From Amycolatopsis bullii (GTDB lineage: Bacteria > Actinomycetota > Actinomycetes > Mycobacteriales > Pseudonocardiaceae), in assembly GCF_014654205.1 (NCBI RefSeq), contig NZ_BNAW01000022.1:1-64000 (forward strand): a DNA stretch of 64,000 nt, written 5' to 3'. The notes below the pieces were generated by a model. It made no database searches, was not told the DNA's origin, and worked only from the letters and a program-made list of their open reading frames with translations. Every line of letters begins with the position of its first letter. The stretch's first letter is position 1. A program made the position numbers and the translations under genes. Below, one piece after another: positions 44,003 to 52,721 of the stretch.

Positions 44003-45571
44003 GTGACGTCACCGGAGCAGGGCCGGCTCGCGGGTCCGCTGTCGATGTCGGTGGCCAACCTGTGCCACCGCCTGCAGCCGCAGGTCTCCGCGCGCACCGC
44101 CGCGGGGTTCGCCGAGGTGCTGCGCCGGCTCGGCGCGCCCCTGCAGGTGGCCGTGGCCGGCCGGATCAAGTCGGGCAAGTCGACGCTGGTCAACGCGCTG
44201 ATCGGGCGCCGGGTCGCGCCGACCGACATCGGTGAGTGCACGCGGCTGGTGACCCGGTTCCAGTACGGCACGGTCGACCGCGTCGAGATCGTCTTCACCG
44301 ACGGCCGCAAGCAGGTGCTCCCGTTCGCCTCCGACGGCATGATCCCCGCCGAGCTGGGCGTCGACATCGAGCAGGTGTCGCACATCGAGGCGTACCTGAC
44401 CAACGCCGTCCTCCAGGGCATGACGGTGATCGACACCCCGGGCCTCGGCTCGCTCGACGCCGCTTCGGTGTCCCGCACCGAGCAGCTGCTGGGCGCGGCG
44501 AAGCACCGCAAGGAGGACCCCGAGGGAGAGGACACGGAGGGCTCGGACGAACTCGACGACACCTCGCGCAACGCCGTCGCCGGCGCCGAGGCCGTCCTGT
44601 ACGTCGTCACCCAGGGCGTCCGCGCGGACGACCAGCAGGCCCTCGCCGCCTTCACCGCGGCCACCGCGAGCCGCGAGGCGGGCCCGGTCAACGCGATCGC
44701 CGTGCTCAACAAGGCCGACACGATCGCGCCCGAGTCCGTCGAAGGTTCCGGCGGCGACATCTGGCGGGCCGCCACGCTGCTCGCGGAGAAGCAGGCGTCG
44801 ACGTTGAAGCCGCGGGTCGCCGACGTGCTGCCGGTGATCGGCCTGATCGCCGAATCCGCCGAGTCCGGCGGGTTCACCTCCGCCGACGCCGAGGCCCTGC
44901 GGCAGCTCGCCGAGCTCGACGACGATGTCCTGCAGACCATGCTGATCTCGGCCGACATCTTCACGAGCTGGGACTGCGACGTCCCGGCGGGCACCCGGCT
45001 GCGGCTGCTGGAGAAGCTCGACCTGTTCGGCGTTTCGCACGCCGTCGAGGCCATCCGCAAGGAGCCGGAGATCACGGCGGGCGCGTTGCGGCGGTCCCTG
45101 CTCGACGCGTCCGGCCTGGAAGCGGTCCGGCAGCGGCTGGCGGTGGTCTTCGCGGCCCGTGCCGACGGCATCAAGGCGGCCGCGGCACTGGCCTCGGTGA
45201 CGGCGCTCGCGCACGCGTCGGCCGACCCGGCCGAGCGCCAGCGCGTCCACGACGCCATCGAGGTGCTGCTCGCCAAGCCCGAAGCCCACCAGCTGCGGCT
45301 GCTGGAAGCGCTGACGCTGGTCGCCTCCGGCGCGGTCGACATGCCGGAGGACCTGTCCGAAGAGGTGCTGCGGGTGGGCAGCAACGCCGACATCGGCGCC
45401 CAGCTCGGCAAGCCCGGCGCCCCGCGGCCGGAACTGGCCGCGCACGCCCTCGAGCGCGCGGGCTGGTGGCGGTCCTTCGCGTCCTTCGGCGCGACGCCGG
45501 CGCAGAGCCGCGTCGCCCACGTGGTGCACCGGGCGTACTTCTTGATCTGGCAACAGCTCAGGGAAGCGTGA
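44003..45571 (+). CDS. Bacterial dynamin-like GTPase 1 (IniC-type)
   Basis: A 522-residue protein. The GTPase domain has G1 GRIKSGKST (~53-61), a likely switch Thr in IGECTRLV, G3 DTPGLGS (~144-150) and G4 NKAD (~236-239). A helical region of ~250 residues follows without an obvious TM segment. An acidic insert (~172-187, EDPEGEDTEGSDELDD) is notable. The family remodels membranes; IniC is the mycobacterial relative induced by isoniazid. The gene is first in a run with a second dynamin and a GrpE-like gene, as in iniA-iniC type pairs. Confidence 0.85.
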   Translation: MTSPEQGRLAGPLSMSVANLCHRLQPQVSARTAAGFAEVLRRLGAPLQVAVAGRIKSGKSTLVNALIGRRVAPTDIGECTRLVTRFQYGTVDRVEIVFTDGRKQVLPFASDGMIPAELGVDIEQVSHIEAYLTNAVLQGMTVIDTPGLGSLDAASVSRTEQLLGAAKHRKEDPEGEDTEGSDELDDTSRNAVAGAEAVLYVVTQGVRADDQQALAAFTAATASREAGPVNAIAVLNKADTIAPESVEGSGGDIWRAATLLAEKQASTLKPRVADVLPVIGLIAESAESGGFTSADAEALRQLAELDDDVLQTMLISADIFTSWDCDVPAGTRLRLLEKLDLFGVSHAVEAIRKEPEITAGALRRSLLDASGLEAVRQRLAVVFAARADGIKAAAALASVTALAHASADPAERQRVHDAIEVLLAKPEAHQLRLLEALTLVASGAVDMPEDLSEEVLRVGSNADIGAQLGKPGAPRPELAAHALERAGWWRSFASFGATPAQSRVAHVVHRAYFLIWQQLREA

Positions 45572-45618
45572 GTTTGTCTCTGCTTGCCAACTTTCCCTGG
45601 TAGGACCGGTTCCCCGCG

Positions 45619-45624
45619 TACTGT
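45619..45624 (+). promoter_or_regulatory. -10-like TACTGT for the 45631 gene
   Basis: A TANNNT hexamer 6 bases before GTG 45631; leaderless start suggested. Confidence 0.45.
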
Positions 45625-45630
45625 TGAGTC

Positions 45631-46278
45631 GTGCGCCTAGAAAACACGACATCCTGGCGAGCCGGCTGGAGCAGCGAGACCGAGGTCGACGTCGCGCTGT
45701 ACATCCGTGACGCCCTGGCACTGTCCGTTTCCGAAGGACAGGTGCTGCCGCCAGTGGAGCCGCAGGTCCCGGTGCACGTCCCGGCCGGCCTCGACCGGGC
45801 CGCCGTCCAGGCGCAGTGGGCCGACTGGTGGGTCGACCTGCTGGCCTTCCTCCGCAACCGCGAGGACCCGGACCCGCGCAACCCGCGCTCCCGCTACGGC
45901 AGGCCCGCGTTCGCGCAGGGATCGGCGATGCGGCAGGCGCTCGAGTTCTTCGGCCCGGCCGCGGCCCGCCACTTCGCCAACGCCCGCGGCCCCGCCCTGC
46001 GCGGGGGCGGCGAGCCGGCAGGCAACACCCCCTGGGCACCCGGCTTCTACCGCCGCCAGATCGTGGCCGGCGAGCGGCTCGGCCAGCTGGTGCGCGAGGC
46101 CGAGGTCCGGCACGGCCGCCGCGCCTACCCCTTCCGCCTGAACGTCATCGAGATCTCGGTCGCCGGTTCGATCTGGCTGCGCACGGCCGAAGACCAGCTG
46201 CTCGTCTCCTCCCGCCTCGCCGAAAACGGGCCGGGCCTGGAAGCGGTCCTCCGCGAGGTCATCGACGAGCTCGTCTGA
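45631..46278 (+). CDS. Hypothetical protein between the two dynamin genes
   Basis: A 215-residue soluble protein with no signal peptide or TM segment. It contains DWWVDLLAFLRNREDPDPRNP and FRLNVIEISVAGSIWLRTAEDQLLVSS. No family recognised. The GTG start at 45631 follows TACTGT by 6 bases. Located 59 bases after dynamin 1, it probably belongs functionally with the cluster, but that is position-based. Confidence 0.7.
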   Translation: MRLENTTSWRAGWSSETEVDVALYIRDALALSVSEGQVLPPVEPQVPVHVPAGLDRAAVQAQWADWWVDLLAFLRNREDPDPRNPRSRYGRPAFAQGSAMRQALEFFGPAAARHFANARGPALRGGGEPAGNTPWAPGFYRRQIVAGERLGQLVREAEVRHGRRAYPFRLNVIEISVAGSIWLRTAEDQLLVSSRLAENGPGLEAVLREVIDELV

Positions 46279-46311
46279 CCCCCCGGATTTCATAAACCGA
46301 GCACGCGGTCT

Positions 46312-46317
46312 AATAAT
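46312..46317 (+). promoter_or_regulatory. -10-like AATAAT for the YqeB-like gene
   Basis: AATAAT lies 7 bases before the ATG at 46325 and overlaps an earlier ATG at 46316, which argues for 46325 as the real start. Confidence 0.45.
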
Positions 46318-46324
46318 GGGCCGC

Positions 46325-46804
46325 ATGGAGACGACCGTCGACGAGCCGTCGTGGCTGCGCACCGGGTCCTGGGTCGGCTGCCCGCTCATCGGGGGCGCGC
46401 TCGGCGTGGGGGTCTGGGCCGTCGCCGCCTGGGTGAGCGACCTGCCCGCCTTCCCGTTCCAGGGCGTGTTCAAGGTGCTCACGAAGCTGCCGCAGCCGTG
46501 GGCGACGCTGGCCGCGGTCGCCGGCGGGCTCGTGCTCGGCCTGGTGTTCGCCGCGATCTGGGCCCACGAGCGGCTGGTCGTCACGGTCTCGCCGACCCGG
46601 GTCACCCTGGTCCGCGGCGACAAGACCCGCCGCATCGAGGCCGACCTCGAAGCCGTCTACCTCGACGGCAAGGACCTCGTCCTGCGCACCACCGACGGCC
46701 GGGAGATCGCCCGGGAGAAGACGGACCTGCGCAACCACGAACTGGCGCCGGCCTTCGCCGAGCACGGCTACCCCTGGCACGACGAACCGCCGGTCGAACG
46801 ATGA
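46325..46804 (+). CDS. YqeB-like two-TM membrane protein
   Basis: A 159-residue protein. Two hydrophobic helices (~15-38 and ~58-78) are followed by a soluble PH-like C-terminal domain (VTVSPTRVTLVRGDKTRRIEADLEAVYLDGKDLVLRT). This matches the YqeB family of small membrane proteins, function unknown. It overlaps the TetR gene by 4 bases, an operon that interrupts the dynamin cluster. Confidence 0.75.
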   Translation: METTVDEPSWLRTGSWVGCPLIGGALGVGVWAVAAWVSDLPAFPFQGVFKVLTKLPQPWATLAAVAGGLVLGLVFAAIWAHERLVVTVSPTRVTLVRGDKTRRIEADLEAVYLDGKDLVLRTTDGREIAREKTDLRNHELAPAFAEHGYPWHDEPPVER

Positions 46805-47415
46805 GGACCGTCGACCCGGCCAAGCACGCGGCCAAGCGCCGCGCGATCGTCGACGCCGCCGCCGGGTGCTTCGCCGAGAAGGGCTTCGAGCGGACGACGA
46901 CGGCGGACATCTGCCGCGCCGCGGGCATCAGCTCCGGCAGCCTCTTCCACTACTTCCCCAGCAAGCGCGCGGTCTTCACGGCGATCTTCACCGACGACGC
47001 CGCCGAGACGGCCGAACGCCTCGAAGCCGCCGCGAAGGCCGACGACCCGCTCGCCGCCCTGCTCGACGTCGTCGCGGAGCTGGCCGGGCAGATCGCCCAG
47101 CCGGGGGTCGTCCGGATCGTGCTGGAAGCCGCCGCCCAGGCCGCCCGCGACGACGAGTTCGCCCAGCTCGTCCACCGCAACGACAGCGCACTGCGCGACG
47201 GCCTGGCGGTTCTGCTCGGGCGGGCCGTCGACGCCGGACTGATCGACCCGGGGGTGGAACCGCGCGCGGCCGCGGGCTGGGTCGCCGGGCTGATCGACGC
47301 GATGATCTCCCGGGCCAGCCTCGACCCCGGCCTCGATCTGCCCGCGGAACAGGCGATCCTCCGGACGATCCTGATCCGGTTCCTTCGCCCGGTTTCACCC
47401 CCGTCGGGCGGCTGA
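46801..47415 (+). CDS. TetR family transcriptional regulator
   Basis: A 204-residue protein with HTH KRRAIVDAAAGCFAEKGFERTTTADICRAAGISSGSLFHYFPSKRAVF. The C-terminal domain resembles the TetR_C type with a conserved ASPGVV/QPGVVRIVLEA-like part. It is coupled to the YqeB-like gene by ATGA. Targets may include that gene and the flanking dynamin genes, but no operator was found. Confidence 0.9.
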   Translation: MRTVDPAKHAAKRRAIVDAAAGCFAEKGFERTTTADICRAAGISSGSLFHYFPSKRAVFTAIFTDDAAETAERLEAAAKADDPLAALLDVVAELAGQIAQPGVVRIVLEAAAQAARDDEFAQLVHRNDSALRDGLAVLLGRAVDAGLIDPGVEPRAAAGWVAGLIDAMISRASLDPGLDLPAEQAILRTILIRFLRPVSPPSGG

Positions 47416-47433
47416 GTCCGCCAAACTGTCGGC

Positions 47434-47823
47434 ATGGCGTGGTTTCGCAAGGAGGGAACCGACGGCGGCTCGCCCGCGTCGGACACCGATGTGCACCCCT
47501 TGCAGCAGCAGGTCACCGATCTTGAGCGGGCACTCGCGGATCGCCAGGCGCTGATCCAGATGTGCCTGTACGCGCTGGACCGCGCCCGCAGCGGCGGCGT
47601 CGTCGAACGCCTCGAGGAAGGCCTCGCCGCGATCGGCGTCCAGGCCCTGCGGCCCGACGGCGAGCGCTTCGACCCGGCCCGGCACGAAGCGGGCGGCGCG
47701 GTCCCGACCGAAGACCCGGCGCTCGACGGCATCGTCGCGGAAACCGAGGTCACCGGCTTCGCCGACCACGACCGCCTGCTGCGCGCCCCGATCGTCACCG
47801 TCTACGCGAAGAAGAACCCGTGA
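47434..47823 (+). CDS. Short GrpE-like protein
   Basis: A 129-residue protein. An N-terminal coiled coil (~22-45, PLQQQVTDLERALADRQALIQMCL) leads to a small domain containing the GrpE-like VERLEEGLAAIGVQALRPDGERFDPARHEA and a VYAKKNP end. That is the C-terminal GrpE signature without the long GrpE N-terminal helix. GrpE is the nucleotide exchange factor of Hsp70. No Hsp70 gene is visible in the window. The stop overlaps dynamin 2 in a GTGA, a link that suggests a joint function. Confidence 0.75.
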   Translation: MAWFRKEGTDGGSPASDTDVHPLQQQVTDLERALADRQALIQMCLYALDRARSGGVVERLEEGLAAIGVQALRPDGERFDPARHEAGGAVPTEDPALDGIVAETEVTGFADHDRLLRAPIVTVYAKKNP

Positions 47824-49658
47824 GCGCACCGACCGCGCCGAGCCTGCCCACGCAGGTCGCCGCGACCCGAGACCAGCTGCTGACCGTCGTCCGCGAAGCC
47901 GATCCGGCCGCCGCCAAGTGGGTCGAGGACATCCGGAAGGCCCGGCCGAAGAAGCCGGCCGTCGTGGTCGTCGGCGAGACGAACCGGGGGAAGAGCTCGC
48001 TGGTCAACGCGCTGCTCGCGATGCCGGGACTGTCGCCTGTGGACGCCGACGTGGCCACCGCGACCTACCTGGTGTTCGACCACGCGGACACCTGGGGCGC
48101 GCACGCCTGCTACCCCGGTCAGCTCGCCCCGGTGCCGATCGACCTCGGCCAGCTGATCCACTGGGTCTCCGCCGCGCACGAGCTGCCGCCCGGGCAGATC
48201 CCGCCGCGGTACGTCGAGGTCGCCGGACCGGTCCCGCTGCTCGAACGGCTTTCCCTGGTCGACACGCCGGGCGTCGGCGGCCTCGACTCGATGCACGGCG
48301 AGCTCGCCAAGGAAGCCGCCGCGGGGGCCACCGCGCTGCTGTTCGTGGTCGACGCCTCGGCGCCGTTCACCTCGACCGAGCTGCAGTTCCTGCGTGATGT
48401 CGGCGAGCGCGTCGAGACCGTCGTCTTCGCGCTGACCAAGGTGGACATGTTCCGCGGCTGGCGCGAGGTCATGGAGGCCGACAAGCAGCTGCTGCGCGAG
48501 CACGCGCCCCGCTTCGCCGACGCGGTGTTCCACCCGGTGTCGGCGCGGCTGTTCGAGACCGCGGCGAAAGCGCCCAACGAGCAGATGGCCGCGATGCTGC
48601 GGGAGAAGTCCGGGGTCGCGGCGATCCAGACGGCGTTGCAGGAGCTGCTCGTCGGCCGCTCGGCGATGCTCGGCGAGGCGAACACGCTGCGCGCGCTGTC
48701 CAGTGCGCTGGGCGAGCTCAAGGCGAAGCTGCAGGCCGAGAGCCGGGCGCTGTCCGCGGGCGAGGCCGAGGCCGAGCAGCTGCGGGACCGCCGCGACAAG
48801 CTGCAGGCCGAACGCCGGAGCTCGACCCGCGGCTGGCAGCTGAAGCTGCGCGGCGAGGTCCAGCGCACTCGCGTCGAGGTCGGCCACGAGAGCAGCCGGC
48901 AGATGCGGGACGCGCAGACCCACTTCCGCCAGCTGATCGACGCGGCCAAGCGCGACGAGCTGGCCGCGCTGCCCCAGCAGGTCGACATCGCGCTGCAGAC
49001 GACGTCGCAGCGGATCTCGATGCTGCTCGCGCAGCGCCTGAACCAGGTCACCAACGTCTCGCTCTCGGAGCTGTTCTCGCCGGAAGAGCTGGACGTCATC
49101 CGCGCGCAGTTCGCCCGGGCGGGCGGCCCGCCGGTGGTGCTGCGCCCGCCGGACAAGAAGCCGCCGACGGCCGAGGACAAGCTGCTGGTCTTCATGGGCA
49201 TTTCCGGCGGTGTCGGGGCCGGCAAGGTGGCTGCGCTGCCGCTGGCCGGCGTGGCGATCCTCAACCCGGTCGTGCTGCCCGCGACGATCATCATCGGCCT
49301 GGGCGCCGGCTGGTGGATGGCCCGCACGCGCAAGCACGCGGCCGACAAGCAGCACATGAAGCAGTGGCTGGTCGAGGCCATCGCGGACGCGCGCTCGACG
49401 CTCGACCAGCTCGTCGCCGAGCAGCTCATCGAGGCGGAGCAGCAGCTGTCGATGGCCCTGGACGAGGCACTGGGCCGGCGCATCGACGCGATCGAGGCGG
49501 AACTCAAGGAAGTCGACAAGACGATCAAGATGGGCGCGCAGGAGCGGGCCAAGAAGATCGCGATCGTGTCGAAGCGGCTCAAGGAGGTCAGCGACGGCCG
49601 TGAGCGGGCCGAAGCCTTCCTGACGCGGATCCGGGCGTTGCGGGACAAAACCGCCTGA
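47820..49658 (+). CDS. Bacterial dynamin-like GTPase 2 (IniA-type)
   Basis: A 612-residue protein. G1 is GETNRGKSS (~52-60), G3 DTPGVGG (~148-154), G4 TKVD (~206-209). Coiled-coil segments flank a hydrophobic stretch at ~456-502 (ISGGVGAGK... VAILNPVVLPATIIIGLGAGWW), the likely membrane-insertion paddle. A terminal coiled coil (~550-610) follows. This is the BDLP/IniA layout. GTG 47820 lies in the stop of the GrpE-like gene. It may pair with dynamin 1, as IniA with IniC. Confidence 0.88.
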   Translation: MSAPTAPSLPTQVAATRDQLLTVVREADPAAAKWVEDIRKARPKKPAVVVVGETNRGKSSLVNALLAMPGLSPVDADVATATYLVFDHADTWGAHACYPGQLAPVPIDLGQLIHWVSAAHELPPGQIPPRYVEVAGPVPLLERLSLVDTPGVGGLDSMHGELAKEAAAGATALLFVVDASAPFTSTELQFLRDVGERVETVVFALTKVDMFRGWREVMEADKQLLREHAPRFADAVFHPVSARLFETAAKAPNEQMAAMLREKSGVAAIQTALQELLVGRSAMLGEANTLRALSSALGELKAKLQAESRALSAGEAEAEQLRDRRDKLQAERRSSTRGWQLKLRGEVQRTRVEVGHESSRQMRDAQTHFRQLIDAAKRDELAALPQQVDIALQTTSQRISMLLAQRLNQVTNVSLSELFSPEELDVIRAQFARAGGPPVVLRPPDKKPPTAEDKLLVFMGISGGVGAGKVAALPLAGVAILNPVVLPATIIIGLGAGWWMARTRKHAADKQHMKQWLVEAIADARSTLDQLVAEQLIEAEQQLSMALDEALGRRIDAIEAELKEVDKTIKMGAQERAKKIAIVSKRLKEVSDGRERAEAFLTRIRALRDKTA

Positions 49659-49759
49659 GCACCGGTCCGGTTGTGAAGCGGAACCGAACGGGCCTACGGT
49701 GAGTCATACCCTCAGACAGCAGGTCGGAGCGTGTTACCCGGTTCGAAGGGGGAAGTCCC

Positions 49760-50461
49760 ATGTGGGTCGACGAGAGCGGCGGCAGCGACACCGACGCGAG
49801 CAGCCCGGACGCGATGACCGTCCACGTCGACGGCCAGGAGTACCAGGCCGAGGTCAACTACGACGTGAACGAAGACGGGGTGAACGACACCGCGATCATC
49901 GAGCACGAAGACGGCTCGGCCCAGGCCTTCATCGACACGAACCACGACGGCGAGGCCGACCACTACGCCGTGCTGGACGAGAACGGGAAGGTCGTCGAGC
50001 AGGCGGTCTACGACGAGGCCAGCGGCCAGTGGGTCCACGATGGCGGCTCCGGCGGCCACGACGACTCCGGCACCGGCCGTGACGACAGCTCGGGCGGGCA
50101 CATCCACGCCGACCTGCCGGAGGGCGAGGTCGACGCGGGGGTCGCGACCATCGACACCGACCACGACGGCCACAACGACACCGTCATCGTCGAGACGAAG
50201 AGCGGCGGCACCATCGCCTTCACCGACAAGGACGGCGACGGCGAAGCGGACATCGCGGTGCAGACCGAGTCCGACGGCACGACCACGACGTTCGAGCACT
50301 CCGGCCCCGGCCAGTGGACCGAAGTCTCCAGTGGACTGATGGACTCGGGAGCCGAAGGCGATCCGGCCGCCGACGCCGCTTGGGGCGAGGCCGGCACGCA
50401 GACGCTGGAAGGCGTCGCGCGCATCGACTCCGGCACCGGGCAGTGGATTTCGCCGAACTGA
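49760..50461 (+). CDS. Acidic protein with Asp-rich repeats (DUF6802-like)
   Basis: A 233-residue very acidic protein with no signal peptide. It has four Asp-rich loops like Ca-binding dockerin/EF-type loops: DVNEDGVND, DTNHDGEAD, DTDHDGHND and DKDGDGEAD. A His/Gly/Asp linker (~97-118) divides two halves that each carry two loops, so it looks like an internal duplication. AGGGGGAAG lies before the ATG. It ends the dynamin-cluster strand run before a terminator. Relationship to the dynamins is unproven. Confidence 0.75.
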   Translation: MWVDESGGSDTDASSPDAMTVHVDGQEYQAEVNYDVNEDGVNDTAIIEHEDGSAQAFIDTNHDGEADHYAVLDENGKVVEQAVYDEASGQWVHDGGSGGHDDSGTGRDDSSGGHIHADLPEGEVDAGVATIDTDHDGHNDTVIVETKSGGTIAFTDKDGDGEADIAVQTESDGTTTTFEHSGPGQWTEVSSGLMDSGAEGDPAADAAWGEAGTQTLEGVARIDSGTGQWISPN

Positions 50462-50482
50462 AAGTGACCCAGGTCATAGTTT

Positions 50483-50512
50483 GAAAGCCCGAGGCTCCGG
50501 CCTCGGGCTTTC
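50483..50512 (+). terminator. Intrinsic terminator after the Asp-repeat gene
   Basis: Perfect 13-bp arms (50483-50495 and 50500-50512) with loop TCCG, followed by a pyrimidine-rich TTCATGTCTTC. Confidence 0.8.
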
Positions 50513-50810
50513 TTCATGTCTTCAATGAAAACGACCAGGTCACGGCTGTGTCGCGCACCACCGGAAGATTTTCCGCGAATGCACCGATCAAGTGACATCT
50601 GAATCGATTCCCTTATCGTTCTTGTGAGAGAACCTACACGTCAGCTCTCGGTTACTCGCCGGTCATGCGGCTACTCTCAAGGAATCCCAAATCGCGCACA
50701 CCGGTTCGCCAGCCGGTGCGCGAAGCCATTCGGTCGCCGGCAATGACGCCCGCACCGGGACAACGTCGTTCCGGTGCGGGCGCATTTGTCGTCGGAAGTC
50801 AGGAGTAGAG
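50513..50810 (+). promoter_or_regulatory. Non-coding leader region of pckG
   Basis: About 300 bases without a gene. It contains an inverted repeat GTTCT-N6-AGAAC (50618-50633), a possible operator; a loose stem at 50694-50721; and a strong 11-bp hairpin (50748-50758 with 50771-50781) whose 3' edge is 29 bases before the pckG start. The order is consistent with an operator followed by a structured 5' leader. No known riboswitch class was recognised. Confidence 0.5.
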
Positions 50811-52634
50811 ATGACCGCAGTCGCCATCCCCGGACTGGACACCGCGCCGACGACGCACACCGGCGTGCTGTCCTTCGTCCGGGAGGTCGCCGAACTGACC
50901 ACCCCGGACCGCGTGGTGTGGGTCGACGGGTCAGACGAAGAAGCCGCCCGGATCAACCAGGAACTGGTCGAGGCCGGCACGTTCGTGCAGCTCAAGTCCA
51001 AGCCGAACTCCTTCTGGGCCACTTCCGACCCGAACGACGTCGCCCGCGTCGAAGACCGGACCTTCATCTGCTCGGAGCGTCCGGAGGACGCCGGTCCGAC
51101 CAACAACTGGAAGGACCCGGCCGAGATGAAGGCCACCATGACCGAGCTGTTCCGCGGCTCGATGCGCGGCCGCACGATGTACGTCATCCCGTTCTGCATG
51201 GGCCCGCTCGGCGACGACAATCCCAAGCTGGGTATCGAAATCACGGATTTCGCCTACGTCGTCGCTTCGATGCGCGTGATGACCCGCGCCGGCAAGGCCG
51301 CGCTCGAGAAGTTCATTGCCCCGGACGGCAGCGAGCGCGAATTCGTGCCCGCGCTGCACTCGGTGGGCAAGCCGCTCGAACCGGGCGAGCAGGACGTTTC
51401 CTGGCCCTGCAACGAAACGAAGTACATTTCGCACTTCCCCGAGGAGCGCGCGATCTGGAGCTACGGCTCGGGGTACGGCGGCAACTCCTTGCTGGGCAAG
51501 AAGTGCTACTCGCTGCGCATCGCCTCGGTGATGGCGCGTGACGAGGGCTGGCTCGCCGAGCACATGCTGATCCTCAAGCTGATCTCGCCCGAGGACAAGG
51601 TCCACTACGTCGCGGCCGCGTTCCCGAGCGCCTGCGGCAAGACCAACCTCGCCATGCTGCAGCCGACCATCCCGGGCTGGCGCGCCGAGACCCTGGGCGA
51701 CGACATCGCCTGGATGCGCTTCGGCGAGGACGGCCGCCTGTACGCGGTGAACCCCGAGTTCGGATTCTTCGGCGTCGCGCCGGGCACGGACTGGCACACC
51801 AACCCGAACGCCATGCGCACGATCGAGAAGGGCAACACGGTCTTCACGAACGTCGCCCTGACCGACGACGGCGACATCTGGTGGGAGGGCATGGAGAACC
51901 AGCCCGAGCACGCCACTTCGTGGAAGCACCAGGACTGGACGCCGGACTCGGACGAGAAGGCCGCCCACCCGAACTCGCGCTACTGCACGCCAATGTCGCA
52001 GTGCCCGATCCTCGCGCCGGAGTGGGACGACCCGAAGGGCGTGCCGATCTCGGCGATCCTGTTCGGTGGCCGCCGCAAGACGACGGTCCCGCTGGTCAAC
52101 GAGGCCCGCGACTGGCAGCACGGCGTGTTCATGGGCGCCACCATGTCCTCGGAGACCACCGCCGCGGCGGCCGGCGCGGTCGGCAACGTCCGCCGCGACC
52201 CGATGGCGATGCTGCCGTTCCTCGGCTACCACGCCGGTGACTACTTCAAGCACTGGCTGAACCTGGGCAAGAACGCCGACGCGAACAAGCTGCCGAAGAT
52301 CTTCTACGTCAACTGGTTCCGCCGTGGCGACGACGGCCGCTTCCTGTGGCCGGGCTTCGGCGAGAACTCGCGGATCCTGAAGTGGGTCATCGAGCGCGTC
52401 GAGGGCAAGGGCAACGCCGTCGAGACGCCGGTCGGCTTCGTGCCGCGCGCCGAGGACCTCGACACCGAGGGCCTGACCGAGCCGCTCGAGGACATCCAGG
52501 CCGCCCTGGACGTCAAGCCCGAGGAGTGGCGCGAAGAGCTGCCGCTGATCGAGGAGTGGTTCGAGAAGATCGGCGACAAGGTCCCCACGTCGCTGCGTGA
52601 CGAGCTCGACGCGCTGGCCCAGCGCCTCGCCTGA
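50811..52634 (+). CDS. pckG: GTP-dependent phosphoenolpyruvate carboxykinase
   Basis: A 607-residue PEPCK (GTP type), usual length ~600. The catalytic kinase loop FPSACGKTNLAM is at ~271-282 with the reactive Cys of the GTP-type family; RTMYVIPFCMGP and the GGRRKTTVPLV specificity region are present. It converts oxaloacetate to PEP, starting gluconeogenesis. AGGAG lies 5 bases before the ATG. A structured leader lies upstream and a hairpin terminator follows. Confidence 0.97.
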   Translation: MTAVAIPGLDTAPTTHTGVLSFVREVAELTTPDRVVWVDGSDEEAARINQELVEAGTFVQLKSKPNSFWATSDPNDVARVEDRTFICSERPEDAGPTNNWKDPAEMKATMTELFRGSMRGRTMYVIPFCMGPLGDDNPKLGIEITDFAYVVASMRVMTRAGKAALEKFIAPDGSEREFVPALHSVGKPLEPGEQDVSWPCNETKYISHFPEERAIWSYGSGYGGNSLLGKKCYSLRIASVMARDEGWLAEHMLILKLISPEDKVHYVAAAFPSACGKTNLAMLQPTIPGWRAETLGDDIAWMRFGEDGRLYAVNPEFGFFGVAPGTDWHTNPNAMRTIEKGNTVFTNVALTDDGDIWWEGMENQPEHATSWKHQDWTPDSDEKAAHPNSRYCTPMSQCPILAPEWDDPKGVPISAILFGGRRKTTVPLVNEARDWQHGVFMGATMSSETTAAAAGAVGNVRRDPMAMLPFLGYHAGDYFKHWLNLGKNADANKLPKIFYVNWFRRGDDGRFLWPGFGENSRILKWVIERVEGKGNAVETPVGFVPRAEDLDTEGLTEPLEDIQAALDVKPEEWREELPLIEEWFEKIGDKVPTSLRDELDALAQRLA

Positions 52635-52653
52635 GCGGTCTGCCGCACCTGGT

Positions 52654-52699
52654 CGTGGGTGAGAAACAGTGTTCTGACGCTGTTTCTCACTCACGACTC
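52654..52699 (+). terminator. Terminator of pckG
   Basis: An 11-bp core stem (52659-52669 with 52680-52690) extended by CGTG/CACG, followed by ACTCTTTT. Confidence 0.85.
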
Positions 52700-52708
52700 T
52701 TTTCCCGG

Positions 52709-52714
52709 TAGCTT
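52709..52714 (+). promoter_or_regulatory. -10-like TAGCTT for LLM oxidoreductase 1
   Basis: A TANNNT hexamer 7 bases before the ATG at 52722. Confidence 0.45.
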
Positions 52715-52721
52715 CGCGGGC

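Noticed and set aside
45631..46278. Idea that this hypothetical gene is part of the dynamin family
   Set aside because: It lacks any G1, G3 or G4 motif and is too short; only its position connects it to the dynamins.
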